Assembly: GCA_964638635.1 (NCBI GenBank)
Contig: CAZXAQ010000009.1
Location: 1 to 64,000, forward strand
DNA length: 64,000 nucleotides
Reading direction: 5' to 3'
Source of the DNA: SZUA-430 sp964638635
GTDB taxonomy: Bacteria > Pseudomonadota > Alphaproteobacteria > Micropepsales > Micropepsaceae
Below the pieces are notes generated by a model. That model made no database searches and had not been told where the DNA came from. It saw only the letters and a list, made by a program, of their open reading frames with translations. Positions 16,151 through 25,426 of the stretch are shown one piece after another. The stretch's first letter is position 1. Each line of letters opens with the position of its first letter. A program made the position numbers and the translations under genes.

Positions 16151-16891
16151 CTATTGAATTTCATAGGTAATCGAGACCGTGGCGCTGACCGTCTGCTGGC
16201 CCGCCGCGATCGGCACGGAGGCGTCGGCCGCCGCCGCTTCGACGGCCATGCGCATCATCGGAACCGGCGGGGTGATTGCGGTCGATTCCGAGATCTGCAC
16301 GACATGGCCGAGCGATACGCCTGCGGCTTCCGCATAGAGTTCGGCCTTCGCGCGCGCGTCGGCGACGGCCTTCTTGCGCGCTTCGTTCAGGACCTTTTTC
16401 GGGTCGTCGATGCCGAAGGTGATGCCGCTGATCTGGTTCGAGCCGGATTGCACCAGCGTGTCGAGGATCGGGCCCAGCGTCTTCAGGTTCTTGACCTGCG
16501 CCGTCACGTTGTTCGAGACGGTGTAGCCGACAATGCGGTTCGTCGTCTGGTTCGGTTGATAGGGCGGGTACTTCGGCGACACGGAGAAGCCCGATGTCTG
16601 GATGTCGTCTTCGCTGATGCCGGCATTCTTCAGCGCGGCGATGACGGCCGCCATCGCGGCGTTGTTCTTCGCGAGCGCGTCCTTGGCGGAGACGGCTTCG
16701 CTGACGACGCCGGTCGAGATCGTCGCCATGTCCGGCGGCGACTTCACCTCGCCGAGGCCGGAGACGCTGACGATGCGGGGTAGGGCGGTGTCGGAGGCTG
16801 ACATGCTGGAGCGGGGTCCTATCAGAGCCGCGGCGGCCAAGGCGGCGACAATAACGAGGGCTGAGCCGGCAGCAATCGCGCGAACGTTCAT
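16151..16891 (-). CDS. SIMPL domain (DUF541) protein
   Basis: A 246-residue exported protein with a signal peptide (IAAGSALVIVAALAAAALIG). The SIMPL core runs from PRIVSVSGLGEVKSPPDMAT through YTVSNNVTAQVKNLKTLGPI to the terminal strand VSATVSITYEIQ. Members are periplasmic or outer-membrane associated and are linked to oxidative stress, but no reaction is defined. Start at 16891 has AAAGGA nine bases upstream and gives the signal peptide directly. It stands alone, 118 bases upstream of the S9 peptidase start on the same strand. Confidence 0.88.
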   Translation of the reverse strand: MNVRAIAAGSALVIVAALAAAALIGPRSSMSASDTALPRIVSVSGLGEVKSPPDMATISTGVVSEAVSAKDALAKNNAAMAAVIAALKNAGISEDDIQTSGFSVSPKYPPYQPNQTTNRIVGYTVSNNVTAQVKNLKTLGPILDTLVQSGSNQISGITFGIDDPKKVLNEARKKAVADARAKAELYAEAAGVSLGHVVQISESTAITPPVPMMRMAVEAAAADASVPIAAGQQTVSATVSITYEIQ

Positions 16892-17067
16892 GGGGGTATG
16901 TCCTTTCGAGTTGCCGCAATCATATCTTGGCCGATCCGGGCGAAACAAAGGCTTGAGGCTGCGACAAACCCGGCAACCGGCTAACCGCCAAGTGAATGGG
17001 AGATCACAAAACTGAGGGCTTCGTGGTTTTGCGCAGGTTTGCTATAGCGGGCGTCCCTTTTTCTAAA

Positions 17068-17144
17068 GGGCCTGTAGCTCAGTTGGTTAGAGCGGGCCGC
17101 TCATAACGGTCTGGTCGTAGGTTCGAGCCCTACCGGGCCCACCA
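17068..17144 (+). tRNA. tRNA-Ile (CAT anticodon)
   Basis: A 77-base tRNA with encoded CCA. The acceptor stem is GGGCCTG paired with CGGGCCC, the D arm is GCTC..GAGC, the anticodon loop is CTCATAA and the T arm is GTAGG TTCGAGC CCTAC. The anticodon reads CAT. Sequence features outside the anticodon match the isoleucine isoacceptor whose C34 is turned into lysidine by TilS so that it reads AUA, rather than elongator or initiator tRNA-Met. A palindromic tandem repeat starts at the next base. Confidence 0.95.
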
Positions 17145-17453
17145 GCCTTCGCTCGCGAAGCGAGTGAAGGCTGCCACGCCGAAGCCCGTCTTCGGGCGTA
17201 GGNNNNNNNNNNNNNNNNNNNNNNNNNNNNNNNNNNNNNNNNNNNNNNNNNNNNNNNNNNNNNNNNNNNNNNNNNNNNNNNNNNNNNNNNNNNNNNNNNN
17301 NNAGCCCGTCTTCGGGCGTAGGCGGGCTGTCCGCGAGCTTCGGCTTGGCAAGCCAGCCAATGTTCGCTCGCGAAGCGAGTGAAGGCTGCCACGCCGAAGC
17401 CCGTCTTCGGGCGTAGGCGGGCTGTCCGCGAGCTTCGGCTTGGCAAGCCAGCG
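17145..17453. repeat. Palindromic tandem repeat (about 96 bp unit) interrupted by an assembly gap
   Basis: The region begins at the base after tRNA-Ile. A unit of about 96 bases is present completely at 17363..17453 (plus five linking bases before it), as a 3' part at 17303..17362 and as a 5' part at 17145..17202. Each unit contains at least two strong inverted repeats: CTCGC gaa GCGAG flanked by GAAGG-type arms, and GCCGAAGCCCG tc TTCGGGC. The 100 Ns (17203..17302) sit inside the array, so its true length is unknown. Short reading frames across it are repeat artefacts. Confidence 0.85.
17203..17302. other. Assembly gap (100 N)
   Basis: Exactly 100 undetermined bases, the conventional placeholder for a gap of unknown size. 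The sequence on both sides is the same repeat unit, so the assembler most likely collapsed or could not span a longer tandem array here. Confidence 0.99.
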
Positions 17454-17666
17454 CAAATACGGCGGTACAAACGCTGCCGCCGCCAATCGTTCAAGTCCCT
17501 AACAATTCGTTGACGGTCGATCGTCGGCTTAACGGCTTGGAAACCGTTGCGACGGCGGCGGTGTGCGGTGACCGGCATTTTATCGAAATATCTCAGCGGG
17601 AAAAAACCATAAGTTAGGACGTCAACGCAGAAGATGGGGTGTCCTCATCCTTCATCCAGGTGCGTG

Positions 17667-20030
17667 ATGTCCCCTTCTGCTCGTCTTGCCTTGCTTGCGC
17701 TCGGTGTTAGCGCTCTTCCGATTGTCGCCAGCGCCGAACCGGCTGTATCGCGTTGGTTTGTCGCCGACGATTTGTTGCAAGGCGACGACTTGGCCAGCGT
17801 CGATCCGTTGGCGTTGGCCGATGTCACTGTGGCTCATGGGGTGGTGGCGCCTGCCTTTTTGACGCGCACGCCGCCCGCGCTGCCCCCGCCGCCGCGTCCG
17901 ACGCCGACGCCCGGCCTCGGCGGTCCGGTCGTGGTCGCTGTCGTCGATTCAGGTATCGATCTCGATCATCCGGAATTCTTGGGTCGCATCGGCAAGGGCG
18001 CTTGCTTCGGTTATTGCACCGGTGCCGCGTTGCTCGGCGACGACGACTTCGGTCACGGCACGCACGTTGCCGGCATTATCGGCGCCGCGTCCAATGGGGT
18101 CGGCAACACCGGCGTCGCGCCCAACACGATTCTGTTGCCGATCAAAGTGTTGGACTCGACGGGTTATGGCGACACCGACACACTGCAGAAGGGGATCAGG
18201 GCCGCGGTTCTGGGCCGGGCACGCGTCATCAATATGAGCTTGGGCGGGGCCGGCGGATCGCTGCCCCTTTTGGGATCGCTGCAATATGCGGCGCAGACGG
18301 CCGTGCTGGTGGCGGCGGCCGGCAACCAGGGCAACGGTATGCCCCCTGAATTTCCCGGCGCTTACGCGACAAGCGCGCGCATCGTCGGGAGCATGATCAT
18401 TGTCGGCTCGGTCGATGCGTCCAATGTGATTTCCGATTTCTCGAACACGCCCGGTAACGCCGGGTGCGCCACGGTCGGGCGCGCGACGACGTGCTACAAA
18501 GATGTGTTTTTGGTCGCACCGGGAGAGGATATTGTCTCAGCGTTCCCGGGTGGCGGGTACTACACGGCCTCCGGCACGTCGATGGCGACGCCTTATGTTT
18601 CGGGCGTTGCCGCGCGGGTGATTTCGGCGGCGCCGTATCTAACACCGCAGCAAGTCGTCAGCATTTTGCTGCGCACGGCGACGGATTTGGGTGCACCGGG
18701 TACGGACGGAATCTATGGGCGCGGTCTCGTCAATCTGACGGCAGCGTTGGCGCCGGTCGGTGCGAGTTCGATTGCGACGTCCGGTCTGACGACGGCGCAA
18801 TTCGCGGGGACGGGACCGATTTCCCAATCCGGATTGTCGGGCGCTCTGGGGATGGGTTTGCGCGGATCGCAAGTCGCGAAAGACGCGATGTTCTTCGACG
18901 AATACGGCCGGGACTACAAGACCGATCTGACGGCTTCCATCGCGCCGTCGGCCGTGAGTCTTGACGGTCTGGTGTCGCAAACCGGATTGCTCCGCAGCGT
19001 CGCGTTCGCCGGCAACGGCTACAGCGTTTCCGGCTTCGTTTCCGACGACACGCCAAACATGGTCGCAACGGCGGGGCTCACCAACAACGAACCCGTGGAA
19101 CTCAACGACGTCGTTCTGCGCGCAAGTTTGAGCGACGACCTATCTGTGACGGCCGGCCACAACGCTTCGCTTGAGGGGCGCGTGAACGCGTTGGATCTTG
19201 CGGCGAGCAGCGCCACCAGCGGCCTCTTCATCTCCGCATCCGCGATGAACTCCCCCTATCTTGGGCTAACCGACAACGCGACGTTTGCCGCAGGCAGCGT
19301 TCGGGTCGGCGACGATTTGACGTTCACCGTCGGCCATGCGCAATCCGAGCCGGAACGCAATGCGTTCGCAGACCGTGATCCGGTCAGAACGAGCTTGCTG
19401 CAGGACCGCACCCACGTTCGGGCGGCCGAGAACACCGTCGCGTCGGCAAGCTGGCGTTTTGCGCCGTGGGGTCTCGTCGGTATCAACGCCGCCTACACGA
19501 GCGAGGACAACAGCGTGCTCGGTACGCGCGAGCAAGGCGCGTTGGCGCTGACGTCGGATGCGGCCACCGCTTCGGTCGGGACGGGTGCGCGGGTCAATCT
19601 CGGCGGCAATTGGGTCGTCAATGCTGCCTGGAACCGCGGCGAGACGCAGGCCACGCCGCTTGCCAACGCACTGTTCCGCAGCGTTTCGGCGATCACGTCG
19701 GAAGCTTACGGTCTTGCGGTGTCGAAACGCGGCGTGTTCGGTCCCGCCGACACGCTCGGCTTTGCCGTTTCCCGGCCCTTGCACATCACAGGCGGGTCGG
19801 CGGTGATCACTGCATCGACCGGCGTGACGGAAGAGCGCGAGATCATCTACACGAGCGAGATCGTGGACCTTGCGAGCGTGCAGCCGGAAACGGACTACGA
19901 ACTCGGTTATGCGGCCAAGCTCGGCGATGTCACGACCCTGCAGGTGCGTGCGATCTACCAGCAGGATGCCGGCGGCCAAGCGGGTGTCGATGCGGTGGCG
20001 GCCTTCGCGAGCATCACGACGACGTGGTAG
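17667..20030 (+). CDS. Exported S8 (subtilisin-like) serine protease with C-terminal beta-rich domain
   Basis: A 787-residue protein with signal peptide (ARLALLALGVSALPIVASAE) and a subtilisin domain over residues about 85-370. The triad is Asp94 (VVDSGIDLDHPEF), His130 (FGHGTHVAGIIGA) and Ser305 (SGTSMATPYVSGVAA). A proline-rich hinge precedes it. The 400-residue C-terminal part is made of amphipathic strands (NAAYTSEDNSVLGTREQGAL, then SVGTGARVNLGGNWVVNAAW). It ends in an aromatic residue (SITTTW), as in outer-membrane beta-barrels, which suggests an autotransporter-like anchor. Start at 17667 gives the signal peptide; the ATG at 17634 adds non-signal residues. It is preceded by the repeat array and is monocistronic. 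Confidence 0.9.
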   Translation: MSPSARLALLALGVSALPIVASAEPAVSRWFVADDLLQGDDLASVDPLALADVTVAHGVVAPAFLTRTPPALPPPPRPTPTPGLGGPVVVAVVDSGIDLDHPEFLGRIGKGACFGYCTGAALLGDDDFGHGTHVAGIIGAASNGVGNTGVAPNTILLPIKVLDSTGYGDTDTLQKGIRAAVLGRARVINMSLGGAGGSLPLLGSLQYAAQTAVLVAAAGNQGNGMPPEFPGAYATSARIVGSMIIVGSVDASNVISDFSNTPGNAGCATVGRATTCYKDVFLVAPGEDIVSAFPGGGYYTASGTSMATPYVSGVAARVISAAPYLTPQQVVSILLRTATDLGAPGTDGIYGRGLVNLTAALAPVGASSIATSGLTTAQFAGTGPISQSGLSGALGMGLRGSQVAKDAMFFDEYGRDYKTDLTASIAPSAVSLDGLVSQTGLLRSVAFAGNGYSVSGFVSDDTPNMVATAGLTNNEPVELNDVVLRASLSDDLSVTAGHNASLEGRVNALDLAASSATSGLFISASAMNSPYLGLTDNATFAAGSVRVGDDLTFTVGHAQSEPERNAFADRDPVRTSLLQDRTHVRAAENTVASASWRFAPWGLVGINAAYTSEDNSVLGTREQGALALTSDAATASVGTGARVNLGGNWVVNAAWNRGETQATPLANALFRSVSAITSEAYGLAVSKRGVFGPADTLGFAVSRPLHITGGSAVITASTGVTEEREIIYTSEIVDLASVQPETDYELGYAAKLGDVTTLQVRAIYQQDAGGQAGVDAVAAFASITTTW

Positions 20031-20034
20031 CGGC

Positions 20035-20051
20035 GGGGGAGTCACTCCCCC
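20035..20051. terminator. Hairpin between convergent genes
   Basis: Perfect stem GGGGGAG / CTCCCCC with a 3-base loop (TCA), starting five bases after the subtilisin stop and overlapping the end of the convergent PH-domain gene. The T-tract is poor (CTTAT), so termination would be inefficient on either strand. Confidence 0.5.
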
Positions 20052-20521
20052 TTATGCTTCAACTGCTCTCTCGCGGTTTGGATTTGGCGGCGCAGGTTTA
20101 CGGGGTCGCGGACCATCAGAACGCGGATTTTACCGGCGCCGGTGCCGTGAACGTGGATCGTGCCGAAGCCGAAGATGCGGCCTGCGATCGTTTCTTCGAT
20201 GTTCACTTCCTCGATTTTGTCGAGGCTCACTTCCTCGGTCTTGATCGACACGAGGCCCGACTTCTTGACGAAGCGATCGGTCGTCACCGCGATTTCAAGC
20301 GCGATGCCGTGTACGAAGCGGTAGACGCCGTAACAGAATGGAACGGCGGCCAGGATCAGAAGGAAGATAATCCACGTCGGAAAGGCCTTGATGACGCCTG
20401 CAATCAGCAGCGCCAGAAGCGGGCCGGCAAGCAGAACAACGCCGAGCCAGTAGAGCCAATGATAGCCGGTCGAGAACAAGATGCTCTCGCTCTTGCCCAG
20501 TGTACGGCTGACGTAACTCAT
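20042..20521 (-). CDS. Membrane protein with bacterial PH domain (DUF304/YdbS-like)
   Basis: A 159-residue protein. Two membrane helices (HWLYWLGVVLLAGPLLALLI and FPTWIIFLLILAAVPFCYGV) are followed by a PH domain recognised by VTTDRFVKKSGLVSIKTEEV, then LDKIEEVNIEETIAGRIFGF and GTIHVHGTGAGKIRVLMVRD. This order is the YdbS/YdbT family layout, whose role is not established. Start at 20521 has AAGGGGA upstream. It is divided from the Fnr-type gene by 43 bases on the same strand and could be cotranscribed with it. Confidence 0.87.
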   Translation of the reverse strand: MSYVSRTLGKSESILFSTGYHWLYWLGVVLLAGPLLALLIAGVIKAFPTWIIFLLILAAVPFCYGVYRFVHGIALEIAVTTDRFVKKSGLVSIKTEEVSLDKIEEVNIEETIAGRIFGFGTIHVHGTGAGKIRVLMVRDPVNLRRQIQTAREQLKHKGE

Positions 20522-20564
20522 CGCGTCCCCTTGGCGGCTTGTTCTTCTTAGCCCGACAAAAAGG

Positions 20565-21353
20565 TCACAAGCCGGTCGTACCCGCAAGGGCCTTGAGCCG
20601 CTCGACGTCCCTGATTTCGACCTCTTGCGGGGAGGGGAGGCGGATGACGCCCAAACTCTTAACGCGGCTGAAGGCGCGGCTGACGGTTTCGAGCGTGAGG
20701 CCCAAGAAGTCGGCGATGTCGCTTCGGGTCATCGGCAGCTTCAACACGCCGGTCGAGGTCTTGGGGCAGCTAGAGCCGTGGAGGTCGAGCAGGAACGCCG
20801 CGACGCGTTCCATCGCGGTGCGGCGGCCGAGCGCGTAGGCGTGGTCGTAAGCGGTCTCGAGTTGGCGCGCGGTGCCGGCGCGGTACCCTTTTTCGACGGC
20901 CGGATACTTTGCCATCAGTTCTTCGAGCGTGCGGCGGTCGAAGCGGCAGACCTCCGCGTCGGTCAACGCTTCGGCATCGAAGTGATAGGTCGCGCCGGAC
21001 GGGATGCCGATGAACTGACCGGCGAATAGGAAGTCGAGAATCTGACGGCGTCCGTCTTCGCTTGCCTTCTGGGCGCGCAACGTGCCGCGGGTAATCACGT
21101 AGCTGTACTGCGCGGCGTCGCCGTCCCAGACCAGCGTCTCGCCCTGCTTCAGCTGGATGCGGTGCGAGACCGCCGCGAGGTCGCGAATCTCGGCGTTGTC
21201 GAGGCCGCCGCAGATGTCGCTCTTGCGCGCGGCGCAGGTGAGGCAGGCGAGCGACTCAAACAGTGGGTGGGGCACGTCTTCGCCGCGCATCCCGACGCGG
21301 CCCAAGCCGGTCGTGGAGGGCGATATGGCGTTGGCTTTGGCCGTCGCTAGCAT
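20565..21353 (-). CDS. Fnr-type Crp/Fnr family regulator with [4Fe-4S] cysteines
   Basis: A 262-residue oxygen-sensing transcription factor. Cysteines at residues 37, 40 and 48 (CLTCAARKSDIC) plus Cys136 (DAEVCRF) match the four ligands of the FNR iron-sulphur cluster. The cyclic-nucleotide-like sensor fold follows (GETLVWDGDAAQYSYVITRG), then the dimer helix and the winged helix (MTRSDIADFLGLTLETVSRA), whose E-TVSR recognition helix is that of TTGAT-N4-ATCAA binders. It would switch genes on under low oxygen. Start 21353 is one of two ATGs (the other is at 21386) and is less certain. It is divergent from ettA. Confidence 0.9.
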   Translation of the reverse strand: MLATAKANAISPSTTGLGRVGMRGEDVPHPLFESLACLTCAARKSDICGGLDNAEIRDLAAVSHRIQLKQGETLVWDGDAAQYSYVITRGTLRAQKASEDGRRQILDFLFAGQFIGIPSGATYHFDAEALTDAEVCRFDRRTLEELMAKYPAVEKGYRAGTARQLETAYDHAYALGRRTAMERVAAFLLDLHGSSCPKTSTGVLKLPMTRSDIADFLGLTLETVSRAFSRVKSLGVIRLPSPQEVEIRDVERLKALAGTTGL

Positions 21354-21519
21354 GACGCGATCCCGTGGGTGTGCTTGGCACAGCATAGGTGTTGAGTCGG
21401 GTGGCGTCCAACAAGCGGCGCGTGGAGATTTGTCGCGGCTTGCCGGACGGGTGTGGCTGCTTTAGAACGCCCCCAATTCCGGCACAAACGCTTTGGATTT
21501 TCGAGGGAACGGCGCACGC

Positions 21520-23175
<1,656 letters not shown>

Positions 23176-23187
23176 AGCGAGGTTTTC

Positions 23188-23556
23188 ATGCGCCGCATTG
23201 CTGCACTGTCGTTCGCCTTGGTGATGTTGGGGGCTTGCGAAGCGGAGCCGCTCGAAAGCGGTGTGATCAAGGGGGTGGTCAAGCTTGGGCCCATCATGCC
23301 GGTGTGCCGCGAGGGCGTGCCATGCGATGGCGTCTACAAGGGTGCGAAAGTCGTCCTGCGTGCGCTGGGCGGGCAGGTGGTCAAGCGCGTGACGGCAGAC
23401 GACAAAGGCGAGTTCTGGATGGACGCCCCTGTCGGCAATTTCGATGTCGCCGTCGACGTGGAAGGTCCATTACCCAGCTGCACGCCGGCACAAGTTTCCG
23501 TCAAAGCGCGCGAGACGGTGCGCGTCGAAATCGACTGCGACAGCGGTATCCGCTGA
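23188..23556 (+). CDS. Putative lipoprotein
   Basis: A 122-residue protein with lipoprotein signal (IAALSFALVMLGAC, lipobox LGAC) and a single beta-sandwich-like domain, from VIKGVVKLGPIMPVCREGVP through KVVLRALGGQVVKRVTADDK to VSVKARETVRVEIDCD. This resembles carboxypeptidase-regulatory folds. Four cysteines beyond the lipobox (CREGVPC, SCTP, DCDS) could pair in the periplasm. It begins 12 bases after ettA and ends before a bidirectional terminator. Function is unknown. Confidence 0.75.
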   Translation: MRRIAALSFALVMLGACEAEPLESGVIKGVVKLGPIMPVCREGVPCDGVYKGAKVVLRALGGQVVKRVTADDKGEFWMDAPVGNFDVAVDVEGPLPSCTPAQVSVKARETVRVEIDCDSGIR

Positions 23557-23562
23557 ACAAGA

Positions 23563-23591
23563 AAAACCCCGCCGGGTGAGGGCGGGGTTTT
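23563..23591. terminator. Bidirectional Rho-independent terminator
   Basis: AAAACCCCGCC and GGCGGGGTTTT form an 11-bp perfect stem with a 7-base loop. The A-run before and the T-run after make it work in both directions. It serves the ettA-lipoprotein transcript on the plus strand and mlaA-mlaC on the minus strand. Confidence 0.92.
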
Positions 23592-23610
23592 CGTCTTTCG
23601 ACTTGATTGT

Positions 23611-24234
23611 TTAGCGGCCCGAGCTTGCCAAGATCTGGCGCGCTTGCGCGTTCAGGTGCGCGGTGAGCGCCGGCACGCTGCCGTTGTTCTTCGACAGGTA
23701 GCCCGCAAACTGATCGCGCTGTTCGACGGACAGCCAAATGCCCGCTACTTGTATGTCGACGAAGCGGTAGTTGCCGCCGCCACCCAAGAGGCGGAACGCG
23801 ACGCGCAGCGGTTCGCGCGCGGCCGGATCGACGACCACCATGTTCACGGTCACGTCGCCGGGCTTGTTGTCGATCGAGCCGGTGACCTTGAGCGTTTGAC
23901 CTTTGTATTGGTCGAGGCGCGACTCATAGACGGCCGTCGCAAAGTCGGTGAACGCGCGTACGAACGCTTCGACGTCGGCGTCGCTGGCGCCGCGGCGATA
24001 GTTGCCGAGCGTGAACATCGCCGTCTTGCGCGCGTCGGCGTAGGCGAGAATGAACTCGCGGAACTTCGCGCGGCGCTGGGGATCGCCCGTGTTGCGCAGG
24101 ATGCCGACGCCGCGGTCGATCAGACCTTGCGCGAAGGCTTCCGCGTCACGATCGGCGAATGCCGGACCGGCCGACGCCATGGCGACCAAGCCGATAACGG
24201 CGGACAAGAAGGCACGGCGAGCAAACACAAACAT
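23611..24234 (-). CDS. mlaC: Phospholipid-transport periplasmic protein MlaC
   Basis: A 207-residue periplasmic lipid carrier of the Mla/Ttg2D family. It moves phospholipids between the outer-membrane MlaA complex and the inner-membrane MlaFEDB transporter. It has a signal with twin-arginine-like start (RRAFLSAVIGLVAMASAGPA), helical bundle elements (FAQGLIDRGVGILRNTGDPQ) and the conserved KFREFILAYADARKTAMFTL and GNYRR, then AFTDFATAVYESRLDQYKGQ and the sheet VNMVVVDPA. The C-terminal FAGYLSKNNGSVPALTAHLN is usual for the family. The transporter subunits (mlaFEDB) are not in this window. It follows mlaA by 54 bases on the same strand. Confidence 0.9.
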   Translation of the reverse strand: MFVFARRAFLSAVIGLVAMASAGPAFADRDAEAFAQGLIDRGVGILRNTGDPQRRAKFREFILAYADARKTAMFTLGNYRRGASDADVEAFVRAFTDFATAVYESRLDQYKGQTLKVTGSIDNKPGDVTVNMVVVDPAAREPLRVAFRLLGGGGNYRFVDIQVAGIWLSVEQRDQFAGYLSKNNGSVPALTAHLNAQARQILASSGR

Positions 24235-24288
24235 AGACCCTGACCCTTGCGCGCACTGGCGCAGACTGAATGTAAGCCGCGAAGGGTA

Positions 24289-25128
24289 CTACTTTGCGTT
24301 CGAATCTGGGCTAATTGTTGACGGCGAAGTGATGCCGCCGCCCGAATCGAAGTCCGGCAAATCCTGAGAAGGAGCGCCGTTGCGAATAGCGTCCGCTCGC
24401 GATTGGCGATAGAGGCTACGGATCGAGGCGTAATAGTCAACCGACGAGCGCTCGATATCGTCCAGCGTTTCAATGTTACGCGAACGTAAATCGATCACAT
24501 TCAAGACAGTCCGCGCGATCGGAACATATTCCAGATCGTCGTCGCCCCAATTCACATAGGTCAGCGGATCGAAGCCGCGATCGACCACGAAACCGGTGAA
24601 GTCGCGCGCGGTCGAGGGACCCATCAACGGGAAATAGAAATACGGACCTTCGTCAACGCCCCAAACCGCCAAGGTCTGACCGAAGTCTTCGTCGTGGTAC
24701 GGATGGCCGAGTTCCTTGGCCACGTCGAACAAGCCGCCGATACCAATCGTCGAATTGATGCCGAAGCGCAGAAGCGTCGTGCCGGCGCGATCGCCTTCGC
24801 CCTGCAACAGGTCGTTGGTGAAGATCACCGGCGAATTCAGGTTGTTCATGAAGTTGCGCACGCCGTCGCGCGCAAAGTCCGGCACCACCGCGCGATAGCC
24901 GATCGAGATCGGGCGCAACAGAATTCGGTCGAAGAACTGATTGACGTCGAAGAAGAAGCGGTTCGTGCCCTCGAACGGATCGTTCGTGTCATCGGCCGCG
25001 ATCTGCTGCGTCGTCACCGTTTGCTGTTCGGGCTGCGCCGGCTTCGCGTCTTCCGCCCATGCGTTCGTGCTCGGGATCGCAACCGCGCCCACAGCCACTG
25101 CCAACAAAATGCTCCGCACCGCGCTCAT
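24289..25128 (-). CDS. mlaA: MlaA family outer-membrane lipid-asymmetry protein
   Basis: A 279-residue MlaA/VacJ member. The conserved core is present: DPFEGTNRFFFDVNQFFDR near the start, then FARDGVRNFMNNLNSPVIFT, GIGGLFDVAKELGHPYHDED and FGQTLAVWGVDEGPYFYFPL, with the GPSTARD motif. MlaA removes mislocalised phospholipid from the outer leaflet and hands it to MlaC, whose gene follows. The N-terminus (SILLAVAVGAVAIPSTNAWA) is a plain signal peptide without the lipobox cysteine found in E. coli MlaA. Start at 25128 is the only sensible one. Confidence 0.92.
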   Translation of the reverse strand: MSAVRSILLAVAVGAVAIPSTNAWAEDAKPAQPEQQTVTTQQIAADDTNDPFEGTNRFFFDVNQFFDRILLRPISIGYRAVVPDFARDGVRNFMNNLNSPVIFTNDLLQGEGDRAGTTLLRFGINSTIGIGGLFDVAKELGHPYHDEDFGQTLAVWGVDEGPYFYFPLMGPSTARDFTGFVVDRGFDPLTYVNWGDDDLEYVPIARTVLNVIDLRSRNIETLDDIERSSVDYYASIRSLYRQSRADAIRNGAPSQDLPDFDSGGGITSPSTISPDSNAK

Positions 25129-25426
25129 GCGCTGCTACCCCTTCACTCGTCTCGTTCTTGGTCCCCGCGCGCATCGCCTCGCGCTAATACGAACCCGGAT
25201 ACGAACTGGACGCCCCTTGCGATGCACCAACCGGTCCACCTGCAAGCATCCGACCAATTCCTTATACGGTACATGATGTTGGCACCATAAGGTTACGATC
25301 CCGTAAGGACCGTAAATGGGCACGCGGTGTTGCACTCTTGCCGAGAAAGACAGTGTTACCCACAGCCGTAAGTTGGCCCTACCGCTTCATATAAACATAT
25401 GTTTATATGTTGCTGCAGAGGTTGAG
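25129..25426. other. Intergenic region between divergent mlaA and arsR-MT/metF/metH
   Basis: 298 bases with no supported gene. It must hold the two divergent promoters. Apart from the palindrome at 25388 next to the ArsR start I see no riboswitch-like structure; in particular no SAM-II pattern is recognised before the methionine operon. Confidence 0.6.
25388..25409. promoter_or_regulatory. 22-bp perfect palindrome, likely operator of the methyl-cycle operon
   Basis: The core ATATAAACATATGTTTATAT is a perfect 20-bp inverted repeat, and one more C/G pair on each side extends it to 22 bp. It is AT-rich in a GC-rich genome and lies 17 bases before the ATG at 25427. ArsR/SmtB-family regulators bind AT-rich palindromes of this size, so this is most likely the autoregulatory site of the downstream ArsR-methyltransferase protein. 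Confidence 0.75.

Noticed and set aside
17068..17144. tRNA-Met from the CAT anticodon
   Set aside because: The acceptor and anticodon-stem sequences match the isoleucine CAT isoacceptor (lysidine-modified) rather than either methionine tRNA.
17145..17486. CRISPR-like array after tRNA-Ile
   Set aside because: Units are tandem and nearly identical over their whole length, without variable spacers, and no cas genes are present.
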